Source: Hydractinia symbiolongicarpus
Taxonomy: Eukaryota; Cnidaria; Hydrozoa; Anthoathecata; Hydractiniidae
Length of the DNA: 64,000 nt
Reading direction: 5' to 3'
Assembly: GCF_029227915.1 (NCBI RefSeq)
Contig: NC_079884.1
Coordinates: 8,060,001 to 8,124,000, forward strand
The notes beneath the pieces are model-generated. The model was not told the DNA's origin. It worked only from the letters and a program-made list of their open reading frames with translations, and did not search any database. The first letter of the stretch is position 1. Each line of letters starts with the position of its first letter. Both the position numbers and the translations under genes were made by a program. Of this stretch, positions 43,299-56,300 are shown in pieces.

Positions 43299-44811
43299 CC
43301 ATCTTGTGGATATGGAGATTGACCCTTATCTTCTATGGTGGAGAAAACTTTGTTGTCTTCCCAATTGGCTAATTCTTTATACTTTGCATTTAGGACCTCA
43401 TCTGTAACGGTTGCTTGAGTCGATAATAGTACTTCTTCAGTTTCGTTTGTCTCAACAACAGATTGCCAGTCACTCACACATCTTTTGAAATCTAACCAAT
43501 TTATTTCACCTGTGTCTTCATTTTGGACATTTAAACAGCTACCATACTGTCTGCCTTCTTTTCCTTTTCTGCTCACTTTTCCTGCTCTGCTGTGGACTAA
43601 TCCCCTTGTCCATTCACTGTCGGGAGTTAGCTTGTAAATGATTCTTGTCTTCAACTTTGGTATTCCTTGGACTGTTGACGAATTGCTAACATTTCGATTG
43701 GTTGTGATTTCATTTGTTGATATCTTGTGTGTTGTTGTTTCATTCATTGAGGCACCGTCTGATATTGTTTCTTTTGTTGTTTGTAAATTTGTTGTTTTCT
43801 CATTTTCTGGTTCTTCTGTATTGTTACTGTCAAAATCATCTGCACCAACATATTCACCAAAAACATCATCGCGTTTAAGCGGAATGCAATTGTTCACTTG
43901 TGTAGTTGTCACTTCAGTACTCCTTTCCGTGTCTTGTAAAGGTTTTTTTGAATGCAAAACTTGGTCCAACTTCTGCAAGCGACACATGTGTACTCTAACA
44001 TAACTTCCACCATGTTTTACAAGGACTTGCTTATTCTCCTGTCCAATTACAGTGCCTGGTCCATGCCATTTTTCACTGTCTTTTCTCTTATAAAAAACTC
44101 TATCTCCATTGATATATCGCTCATCATTGTAACACTGAACATTATGTCTCAATGCTCTTCGTATACGCTCAGAAGACTCTGCTGCTATAAAGGCTCTTTG
44201 TGATGCACGCATTACAGCAAGGTTATGGGCCACAGTTTTGCTTGAAACTGTGTCATTCATAGCTGGCAAATGATCAGTGAGGATGCAGGGATAGTCGTGA
44301 TTTTTACCATAAACAAGTTGATTTGGTGAGAATCCCTTGTTGTTTGATAAAGAATTCTTTGCACTTATAGCCCAGAATAGTGCCCGATTGTGTGTACATT
44401 TTGTGTCTTCAATAATTTTTTTCAGCATTTCCTTAATCATACCATTGTGTCGTTCGCATAGTCCATTTGACCAAGGACTTTCAGCTGCAGTTGTTGAAAA
44501 CTCTATGTTAAACTGCTCACACATTTCTTCATACACTTTGTTAACAAATTCTCCACCATTATCAGCTAGAAACTTCCTTGGTTGACCAAATCGGGCTAAC
44601 CAAATTCAAAGATAATATCTGTTATTACATCTTTGTCTTTCGTCTTTGTCAATTTTGCTGATGAAAATCTGGTAAAAACATCTATGATATGGATAAACCA
44701 TAATGATTGCGAAAGTTGCACAAGATCTAGAGCCACACACTGGTTAAATTCTGATGACATTGGTAAGCCAACAATAGGGCGCGGTCTTGGTTTTCTGTAT
44801 TTGATGCACAC
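43277..44811 (-). pseudogene. copia integrase and C-terminal linker
   Basis: 44811-44596 carries the start of the catalytic core (ALDLVQLSQSLWFIHIIDVF with the first aspartate). After a frameshift near 44590, 44536-43277 continues with the region around the catalytic glutamate (AESPWSNGLCERHNGMIKEM), then the GKNHDYP and RRALRHNV segments and a long T/E-rich linker. It ends at KELANWEDNKVFSTIEDKGQ, the usual entry to copia reverse transcriptase. Confidence 0.93.
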
Positions 44812-45827
44812 TTCACAAGAGTTTGATATTCATCGATGACTTTCATAACTTCACTTCGGTCATTTAAGAAGGAATTAGATGCTTTGATGAGAGATTTTAA
44901 TTTTTCAGCACTTAGATGGCAAAATTGACGATGAAGTTTGATAATCTTACTTTTTCTTGATTTTGTACTTGCACAAACAAAGGCAACCTGGGGTAACAAG
45001 TGGTCATGTTTCTTTCCATCCATCTCTATTATGTTGTTGTTCAAAGGTATGCAATAATGACCTGTAGTGGTAAATTTTAAAGGATGGTATTCTCCAAACA
45101 TTGTAACCGAATCGTTGATAAAATCTAAAACTGCCTCTGCTTTTTTCATGAAAGCTTGACTCAGTAACAAAGGAATTTCGTTTGGGACAATTTCTGTCTC
45201 CAGATAAACTTCTTTTGAGCCAATAATTACAGGTAAGAACACTCTTTTCATAGAACAAACTGCTTCACTATCTCCAAATTTAAATTTTATTTGGCTGGGA
45301 TGCTCTTCGGGCAATCTATCATTTTTAAGATTATCAATAAAACATTGATACCAAGTATTACCACAAACGGTCTTTGTGCAACCACAGTCTAAAACTGCAC
45401 ATGACAGAGTTTCGCCGACCAGAGATTGCATTTCATCTTCTCTGATTTTTGCAAAAAACGTAACCTTAGAATGACTTTCATCTTTTCTAACATCCTCAGG
45501 TTCCTGGTTCTCATAAGAGTGTGGACAGGTTGAAGCCCAGTGATATATAGATTGGCAAATATTGCATCTTGATGGACTTCCAGATTGATCGGATGGATTC
45601 ATTCTTCTATTGTTGGGTCTGGTTTTTCTTCCTGCATATCTCTGATTTGAAGCAGTTGCAGGTCTTCCTCTTCTAAACCTTGAGCGTTGATATCCCCCTC
45701 TTTGAGTGAAGTAATTTTGCTCAATTGTATCTGCACTTGCCTGAAGAACTGGTTCTATTTTTACTTCAGTATTTGTTCCTAATGAGGCCACCGTATCCCC
45801 AAATATTTTCTTTAACTGCCGTACCAT
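44727..45827 (-). pseudogene. copia gag C-terminus, zinc knuckle, protease and GAG-pre-integrase
   Basis: One frame of 366 codons. It holds an arginine-rich stretch, a zinc knuckle CNICQSIYHWASTCPH, and the protease region AVLDCGCTKTVCG, where the active-site triplet reads D-C-G instead of D-S/T-G. The GAG-pre-integrase histidine/cysteine motif is HRQFCHLSAEKLKSLI and further CxxC. The altered protease triplet may be a family trait or a mutation. Confidence 0.88.
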
Positions 45828-45862
45828 TGCATCATACCGTAGTTCATTTAAAGTTGCTCTTG

Positions 45863-46036
45863 CTAACTGTTGCTGCTCTGTTCAATGTCTAATTCTAGAA
45901 CTGATTCTTTAGCTTTCCCTCTTAAGCCCATGAATATAGCTGGCCCTTGTTTTTCTGCCTTTAATTCTGTCAGTGCTTGCCATATTTGCACTTCTTTTCC
46001 AATCTTTGTAACTCGTCTCTTTGTCATTTTTGACAT
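45863..46036 (-). pseudogene. copia gag N-terminus, truncated
   Basis: Starts MSKMTKRRVTKIGKEVQIWQ, directly after the primer site, and includes GPAIFMGLRGKAKES, the typical N-terminus of copia gag (UBN2-like). It stops at TAG after 57 codons. The remaining frame begins a few bases later, so most of the central gag domain is missing: an internal deletion as well as a frame change. Confidence 0.82.
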
Positions 46037-46048
46037 TTCACTTTTATT

Positions 46049-46283
46049 CCTCTGCTACCATTGTTAAATAGGAATATATATATAAGACTAGCCTGTAGGT
46101 TATCTTCGCTATAGTTCTTTCTGTGTATAACGCAACGCTAAATTAGTGTGATTGATTCAACTCAACACTATTGAACACCACTCTGACTAAACACAACGAA
46201 TTACCAATGATACTGGTTCAACACAATTAAAACCCCACCACCAAGTGATTCTTATTAGTAATCGCCTAGATAAAAGATCAACA
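46049..46283 (-). repeat. 5' LTR and primer binding site of the copia element
   Basis: The LTR is 46062-46283. The minus-strand sequence next to it reads TGGTAGCAGAGGA (46060-46048), matching the usual copia primer site complementary to initiator methionine tRNA. Confidence 0.93.
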
Positions 46284-46288
46284 GGAAG

Positions 46289-48623
46289 GAAAAAAAAAAC
46301 AAAAAAATGCAATAGTTATCCCACTATGCTCATATTAAACACTAGTATGGGTGTGTTCATGAGAAATGATATTGTCAATCACTATGGTTTTGTAACCTTA
46401 AGTTTCCAGATTTTAGGTAGAGGTGCTTTGTTTAGACTTATTTCACATGTCTAAACAAAATTTTGTGGTTGTGTGGGAGTGTGCAATTGAACACCTCTCC
46501 AAGATGGTCTACTTTTAGGCCCTGCATAATTTGACATATTTTAAAAAGGCTTTCATAATCATATTGGACAATGTTTCATCAAATCAAATGAAAAAAAACT
46601 ACAAGCATATTATGTCACAAATCTAATGGAAGAAATCTGCAAGCTTATACGTCATATTCCATATCAATCAATTGATGTTGCAAGCCCTTCAATAAGAAAA
46701 CAAGAAGCCCTGCGGCTTAAAAATTTTTGCCATTAGCAATAATCTGAAAAATATATAAAATCGTGACATACTTCTCACGATTTTATAGCTATAATACATT
46801 ATCTTTCACCAAAAATATCCAGCCTAAACAATTCCTCTTTAAATTAAAATTTATGAATATAATTAGTTAGTTCTTCTGAACAAAGCTACGTGCTTGCAAA
46901 ATTGTACAGAAGGAAGTGACTTAATTATTAAAGGGAAACGTTAATAGCATCAAAAATGGTGCATTAAAGACGATCTTCATTATGCTACACTGCATGAGCT
47001 TTAACTTTCGATAGCATATAAACTTTAAATTAAAGTTTTGTTCATTGGATAATAAAACAATTTGTTGCACTGTTAGAATTCTTATTGGCTTAAAACTCAT
47101 TTTAGCGTCATTCTCCGAAAAAAATCTGTCAAAACGAGGATTTAAGCTTTAGCCTGGATAAGTTTTAGGAGTCCAGGCTCTGGGCTGTCTGTATCTATCT
47201 ATTTCTCTATCTCCCTAGGTGATTTTAAAGATTCTGCTTTCGCCGGCAGAAATCAATTACACCTGAGCAATAAATCATGGCGCCGTAATTATGAATTATG
47301 GCACCATAGATTAGTTATGGCGCCGTAGATTAGTGGTTATAGCTCTCGTGGTTATAGCTCTCGTCTCGTAGTAGAGCGCGGGCTCTAATTGGGTCTGCGT
47401 AGCTCAAAATGAGCATTAAATACTCTAGGACTCTCCATCTACGCCATGGCTCCTCCTGGAAATAATAGACAGGGTATATCCCTCGATATTTGTGAGGCTA
47501 GCCATGTAAAATATGCATATCTATCTATCACCCGCTCAAGGTAACAATGATTTAGACTGACAAGCAACCTGAATAAATAGAAGTTTATAAAATTTATAAA
47601 CGCATATTAAAATCTTTTTCATATATTTTGTTTGTTTTTTACTGTGAATAATAAGGAAGATAACATTGATTTCCATGTGTGATGAATTGATATTGCTCAG
47701 CCAGAAAAACTTTTTGTGTAATTAGGGGAACAATTTATTGGCTCAGCTACTAGTTTGTCATTTCTCAGAATTGGGCATCTCTTTGCGTGGGCAAGAGCAA
47801 TCGCTTTCCCCTTATTGATAGGCCTGTGTAGAAATTTTAGGTTTAATTGGTCAACCACTATTTAGCTTATACTAAGCTACGTTTCGACAGCTGTAATCAC
47901 CTTTGGCTATTTATTAATTGAGGAGATAATTAAAGGATCGAAATCGATCAATCAAATAATATCAATTAATGTTTTAGATGGAAGCAAGAGATTGATTAAA
48001 TCTTTCCTTTTTCTAAAAGTTCCTTTTCTGTTACATTTGTCTTAAACTTTTTTTCTAAATATTGGCTTTCCGAAGTGCTGGTAACCATATTTTGAAAGTT
48101 GATAGGAAATACTGTTGATATGAGTGTTTCTGTCTATACTATTTATGGTTTCTTTCACTTTTCCTGCTGTCCAATTAGACTCTAGGTCTATTACTCTCTT
48201 TATTGTCCCAGTCAATAATATGATCATTTTTTCAGCTGTGGTCTACAATGTTATTGTTATCTGTATCTGCGTTGTATACAACTCTCTTGCACACGTTTTT
48301 GAGTTGCACTGAGCAGAACTATTGTCTTTGGAAGAATTGAGTTAAGATTTGTTCATAAAGACCAATGAACCTCCCACAATAAAGTTGATGCATCATAATG
48401 ATTTAAGAAGAAAATATTTGTAATGCTTGTAGTATTTGTAAGAGCCAGCTATAAAATGAAATATCATCCAGAAAAAAATAATATTAAATTATTCTACACA
48501 TTACTATATACTATTTGAAATTATTATGAAAAACGTCTAATTGTTACTTAATACTTCTGGGTTCTTTTCTAGATCAAGTATAAATAAAAAGAAAATTTTG
48601 TTGTGATTTAATATACATTCAAT
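46289..48623. other. Intergenic DNA upstream of RAB14
   Basis: No gene recognised. Contains the possible SINE at 47280-47460 and a small GCGCCGTA(G/A) repeat at 47279-47330. The RAB14 promoter presumably lies in the last few hundred bases; no TATA box is obvious. Confidence 0.45.
47280..47460 (+). repeat. Possible tRNA-derived SINE fragment
   Basis: GTGGTTATAGCTCTCGTCTC, then GTAGTAGAGCGCGGGCTCTA and GGGTCTGCGTAG resembles the body of tRNA-derived SINEs, with an A-box-like and a degraded B-box-like segment. The first part is tandemly duplicated (GTGGTTATAGCTCTCG twice). No full cloverleaf can be drawn, so it is not a tRNA gene. Confidence 0.35.
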
Positions 48624-50561
<1,938 letters not shown>

Positions 50562-51660
50562 CTTCGTTTTTTGTTATACTGTAAATTGGTTGTCGGGAAA
50601 TATTAACAGAATTAAGAGACGATTTAATCGAATGAAAAGGCGCCATTTTTCTTAAAACTGTCTCGAAGTCGTATCTATGAAAAGAAGAAACGTGACCAGG
50701 GAGACATCCCCATATAGAACTGCTTTTTAAAAACAAGAAATACGATTTTTGATCACAGGACACACAATCATTTCATATGTTCCAGGTAGTATTTTGCTTT
50801 GTTTAGCTTCGATGATTTTTTTAGTTTGATGTGTAACTTGGAAATTTTGTATGTTTATTGCTTTATGTAATGAAGCAAACATTTGATTGTGATATTTCTT
50901 CAATGTAATTGTTTTTCTCTTCACAATAATTCTTTTTCACAATACGAATAATGTAAAAAAGTGTGTGCGTGCGTCTTCCAGTTTGATATAAGTTTAAGGA
51001 TGGCTTCCACTCAAAACTTTATGTACACAGACGGTTAAGAATATGGCGTACAATTGAAATGGCTTTGAAAAAATTAGTGCTGCAATTTTATGCGAAGCCT
51101 GAACTTGTTTTGTATTTGGCTACAACGCTTTCTATCTCCCTTCCCCTTTCCCCTTTTTTTCTTCCTGTATATATTTTTTATCTCGACGTTCCTATGTTTA
51201 AAACAAGTATCCCTACGAGTTCGAGGTAAAGTGAGTCCGATGTATAGAATGTACTGGTGCACGCGCTAAAGTTTCTTTGTGGAGGCCAACCTTAACGTTC
51301 TCCTTTTCTCTTGATTGAGTCGTGGCTTCAAGATCTTAACTTGTGTGTTTTGCCTTAAGAGGTCTTGGTGAGAAACATGTTCATCTCTACAAATTGTAAT
51401 TTAAAATATTCACGAGATTTTTTTAGAATAAATTTTTGTGTATCTCAATTGTACAGAACAATATATCGCTTCGCTTTACAGGTTGAATTTTATGTTTGTT
51501 GCTGGCATAATTTGCAGTGTTTTGTAGTTAGAAAGTTGCTTGTCGGATTGTGGAAGCTAAATGTTGTACTGTCGTAAATATAATTTTTCCGACGCAATTG
51601 TTTTTTTTTTTTTGTTACAAATTAAGGAAAATACCAAAACTTAGACGAATAAAAACAAAA
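50562..51660 (+). other. RAB14: RAB14 3' UTR
   Basis: Sequence from the stop codon to the polyadenylation signal AATAAA at 51648-51653. Open frames inside it on both strands lack domains. It is the only canonical signal I noted at a plausible distance, but earlier ends are possible. Confidence 0.55.
51648..51653 (+). terminator. RAB14: Polyadenylation signal of RAB14
   Basis: AATAAA followed by an A-rich stretch, about 1.09 kb after the stop codon. Confidence 0.5.
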
Positions 51661-52270
51661 AAAGCAATTTACAAAGTAAGCAAACGGTAATGCAGTGCTT
51701 TTTAATATTCATGTTTGCCATGCTGTCGCTCAATAATGTTCTGGCGATGCGGAAAAAAATCGGTGCTATTTATCGGAATATTTTTTAGGTTTTATCACGA
51801 TTTTACACAAATGATGGGGGCTGGTCTGAAACAAAATTTCCTTGAACTAGAAAAATCACAATGAACAACATCTAAAAATCAATTCCAATCTTCGATATTT
51901 TTTCTAATATATCGTTCACGAATTCAATTATGTTGTCGCGAATTTTTAAAAAAATCGTTTCGTGGGGATCAGATCCGTGCCTGCTTACTTTCGCGAGACA
52001 AAAGAAATCCGCGAAAGTTTATAGATTAGGAGCAAACTTTCTCGATTTGTGATAAGTATCTCTCTAGAACAAGCATTCGCGATTTTGCCCAAAAATCGCG
52101 GAAGTGTCTACCTTCAAGTACAAGGATATTCAGGCTTAGAGGAACTTTTTAAATATATGCTAGGCATACTAATTGCCCAGCTTTGGTGAATCCTTCTGAT
52201 GCGTGTTCTTTGTGTCGATTGTAACTAGACAGAATTTTTTAATTCCTTATACACAATAACATCACATACT
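51661..52270. other. Gap between convergent genes
   Basis: About 0.6 kb between the presumed 3' ends of RAB14 and the PRRC2-like gene. Contains several TCGCGAAA/TTTCGCGA words (51935-52100), a possible decayed repeat. No coding. Confidence 0.45.
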
Positions 52271-52283
52271 GTTGGAACAAATC

Positions 52284-53372
52284 TTTATTTAAGGTTTTTT
52301 TTGCAAAAAAGCATCACAAACCTGATTGTTTTTTTGCAAAAGCATATCTCAGCCTGATTCAAACTCTTGCTTGCTTATAAGAAAGTATGTATAACTAGAT
52401 GCCAACTCTTTGAGTTGTTAAGTGTCCTTCGCTCACCTGACAGAATTTAGCACGTAGGACCACAAAGCTTCTAAATATTCCACGAGGTACTAAATAGTAG
52501 CTTCTGTAATCGGTACAATGTATTCAGACTAGAAGAAGTACCTTATAGAAAAAAATTACGCGGCTGGAAATTTTTTTTTTTTTTAATATTTCGCGAAAGA
52601 TGTTAAACTTCGACATTGGCAACTTAAGCATTTAGTCAGAGATGTCATGTTTTTCCAGGTTTTCCCTTTCTTAATTCCAAGGTATTCGAATGATTCCAGA
52701 CTTCTGGCAAACCTGTAATTAAACACGGATGTTTCTCATTTTCGCCGATCTCAGATGGTGAGATCGAGTAAGACTGAATGAATAAGGCAAATGTTATTGT
52801 AACTTTGTATTTTTAAAATTTTATCAACCTTTACAACAATGAGTGGTTGCAAGAAGTACATACACCACTCCTTCCAGGGGGATAATTTTCTACAATAATA
52901 TTAAGTACACAAAATGCTGCTTGAATATCCACAATAAAAACTGTTCTAAGAACCAATGCATGGTCACATACAATACATAATACCATGCAACAGACCACGA
53001 ACTTTAGAGTTAGTGTGTGAGCAAGTTTAATAAAATAAATATTCCTTGTGTAATGTAATGTGATGCTTCAACAGTAACACTTGACTGTCAAAACACTAAA
53101 AAAAGTTCACAATTGCACGATTTTTTTTAAATTAAACATCAAAGCAGCATCTAAGATTTTTTACGCTTATAAACACAATAAAATAAAGAAATTTCTTCTT
53201 CTTATAAGACAACTGTTCAAAACGAGTGCTCGGTCACACATACTTTGTGAACAGATGCGCTTCTCGTCCAAACATTTCACCATATTTTTTTTAAAAGCTT
53301 ATTGTAATCTTGACAAAAAAAAGTGAAATCCCATCAATATGGATTTCAAATTAAACCGATATAATCGGGACG
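52284..53372 (-). other. Probable 3' UTR of the PRRC2-like gene
   Basis: A minus-strand AATAAA lies at 52289-52284 (TTTATT on the plus strand), about 1.08 kb beyond the stop codon. The interval has no other gene. Transcript end is inferred. Confidence 0.45.
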
Positions 53373-56300
53373 TTAAATTTTTTCGGAAGGCCGTTTGCTT
53401 TGTTGTGAAGGGGTGGTTCCATCAGCTTTTTTGGTGCCAGATGATGCACCATTTTTTACGCTGGTAACACTTTTTCGGTTGCGACCTTTATACTGGTCTG
53501 TATTACTGCTTCTTGAGCCCTTCCTGTTGTAGTCGCTTTTCTTACTATCGTTGTGCTGGTCAGGTAATATATACTTATCGTGTTTCGCCAAACTTGAGTC
53601 AGTGCTCGAGGACACAGGCTTCTCCTCCTTCACTGATTTCTCTACAGTCTTCTCCGGGTTCTGTTCTTGTGCAAAATATCGCTTCGTGTCCTGCAGCATT
53701 TTTTGGCGCTGAATCTTTTTGAAATCGTCATCAGCAGCAGATGTTGACGTGATATGTTGCTTAGCAACAGGATGCATCAATAGAGGCTGGTTATGACCCT
53801 GCACGGGTCTTTGAATTGGTCCAGGACCGTTCGTTCTATTCTGCACTGAGTTTTGTACACGAGGTCCGTTACGCAGTTGCGCCGGATTAATAACATGATT
53901 GTATTGGTTGTTCATCACTCGCGGGTTGATCTGCATTTGCATTCCATTGTTATGTAGTATAGGACGATTTTTTAAGGCCATCGAATTTGCAAAAATTCCC
54001 AAAGAGCCTTGGTCAAAGGTATTTATTACTGGGTCTTGATGCCCCAGACCAATCGAAGAATTATCAGTTGCTGGTGCATGGCCCTGCACTGTTCTTGGTC
54101 GAATGGGCGCAACTAACGGTGAAGGTTGTTGAATAGGCTGAACATTATGTTGGCGTTGGTGCAGTAGCGGTTGTGAATACCTCATGTTTTGCACGTAGTT
54201 TGACCTTGCAGTGTTGCTCTGACCAAACACTGTTGTAATAATTTGTTGTTGCTGTCGATGAGGTTGGAGTTGCTGCTGAGCGATAGGTGGGCTTTGTATT
54301 AACGGCGGAGTCTGCGATGTGGGTTCGAACGGCTTAGCGTGCACGTGTTTCATTAAGTCGGATCGTTGTTGACTTGAAAGTTGCTGTGACTGTGAAATGA
54401 CAGAAGTTGGGTCTAACATCAGCGTGATATGACTGGTGTTGTTTAAGTGCGGATCACTTGTGGAGCGCAGTCCGTATTGTTGAGTGTGATGCAATTGGGA
54501 AGCATTATTAGCAGACATCATACCTACAACTCGAGCCTGTTGAGAAGACTGGTGTTGTGGTTGCTGGACTTGCACCATTCCAACTTGTTGCCGTTGCAAG
54601 CTTGACGCCGTTCGTTGTGCTTGGAAATTAGTTCCATATGGCAAAATATATTGCGAATTACTGATTGATCCAGGCGAGGTGAACAAAGAGCCTGGACTTC
54701 CTGTCGGATAAGCTGCTATAGTCTTTGGTTGTACGCTTGGTGTTGAAACTACCTGCCACGCTAACATCTGGTTTTGTGAGCCTTGAAGTGCAGTATTGTA
54801 TATACTTCCAGCAGCTGGAAAAGAAGACAACAATTGCTGTGACATTGGGCTCACACTTGCGTCTACTGAACGCACTTGGTTCAACGATTGAAAATTCAAT
54901 GCTTGACCAGCTTGTGATCTTAACTGCTCGTTGTAATCAGTTGCATACAGCGTGTTTTGTTGCAACTGGCGCTCCACTGGCAATATATACGACGCATATT
55001 TCGTAGTTGGTGCAATATTATTTCTCGACGAGGTCAAAGTCTGATGTGAAGAAACTTGAAATCCCTTCGTGTCATCAGAAGGCAGCTGTTGTTGCGGCTT
55101 CACTTTACAAATCTGTTGCTCAGATCGCTTACCAAAAGAAGGTACCGACGAAGACTTTTCTTCGGATTTCTTGGAAACATCAACAGAGGGAGCAGTACTC
55201 GATTCCCGTTTAGTTGGACTACCCGGCATGGGGTTCTTATCCATAGATTGATCTGAAATGTTGGCGACAGAGGTTAAAGAGGATACATGGGCAGTAACGG
55301 CGCTGGAAGCAGATGATTCACTCCAGTTCATTGAAGGATTATCCCAAACTGTACGAGCGTTAAACAATCTCAAATTTAAGTCTGTCATCTCTTGAGACAT
55401 GTTGGGCGGGGATTTCGTTAGACTAGGAGACGGACCACGCCCTGGATCACTCGAGGGTCCTGACAGTGTTGGTTCAGGAATTTTAACGGCTAAAGGTGGA
55501 GGACTCCCTGGCAAAGATCTGGTTTCCAGTGATCGCTCTTCATCATTGGTTGATTTGGCAACAGAATGTTTATCTTCAGCTCCCGAGAACAACTAAAATA
55601 AAGAGAACGCTTTTTTCTAAATATCGAAACCTATTACGAACCCTTCTGTACCTTTGAGGTTTAACACACGCGCGATAGAGATGTTATTGTTCAAAGTATA
55701 GCTAAAATTTACCTCATTTTCAAGTGTAGGTGCTTGATACGAATCAGTCAAATTCACTTCAACTAATACCTCTTCTATTGGATGGTCGCTGGATGTATAA
55801 CTGCCAACTGATGACTGCGACTTCAATGAAGGTTTGTTCGAACCAACAACTTTATCAGCGTCGGATAGTTTACATCGATATTCGTCTACATCGGATGTTT
55901 TAGCTACCTCAGTTGTAAAGACATTATCGGTTTCTTCGTGTAAGGATCCCTCACTAGCTCTTGTATTGCCTGTTTTAGTCTCCTGAATGACTTTAGTGGA
56001 CGACTCAGCCTGAAACGAAATTTAATGTAACGTTAAATTGAGTCGCTTTACAACAGGATAAATTATATTATAGTAAAGAAAGGTGTATCCTACTTTTCGT
56101 TGTCTATCTGCAGATCGTTTTCTGGACTTGTTTTCGTAACTTGATTGTCGAATCGACGGGGTTTGTTTTCTAGAATCTTCATAGTTTTTACTGCGATCTT
56201 CGTTGCTCTCTTTCCTTTGGCTGGTTTGAAATCGAGGTGGCCTCTCTCTCAAAATTCGCTTGTTTATAAGTTTGGCGTCCCGTCTTCCGTCATTTCTGTC

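Larger units (their letters stand above)
41448..46283 (-). mobile_element. Full-length Ty1/copia retrotransposon
   Basis: Two LTRs (41448-41656 and 46062-46283, 209 and 222 bp) start TG and end CA and are flanked by a 5-bp duplication GGAAG (41443-41447 and 46284-46288). They are nearly identical apart from an insertion of about 13 bp in the right LTR. The element runs on the minus strand: the right LTR is the 5' LTR. Domain order is gag, protease, integrase, reverse transcriptase, RNase H, as in copia (integrase before RT). Frameshifts and stops break the polyprotein at about 45865, 44770, 44590, 43290 and 42200. Young by LTR similarity but not autonomous as it stands. Confidence 0.97.

Noticed and set aside
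43638-44839. Plus-strand open frames over the copia element
   Set aside because: They lie opposite clear integrase and protease coding on the minus strand.
47330-47402. tRNA gene
   Set aside because: A- and B-box-like words exist but no acceptor stem or full cloverleaf can be formed; a SINE fragment fits better.
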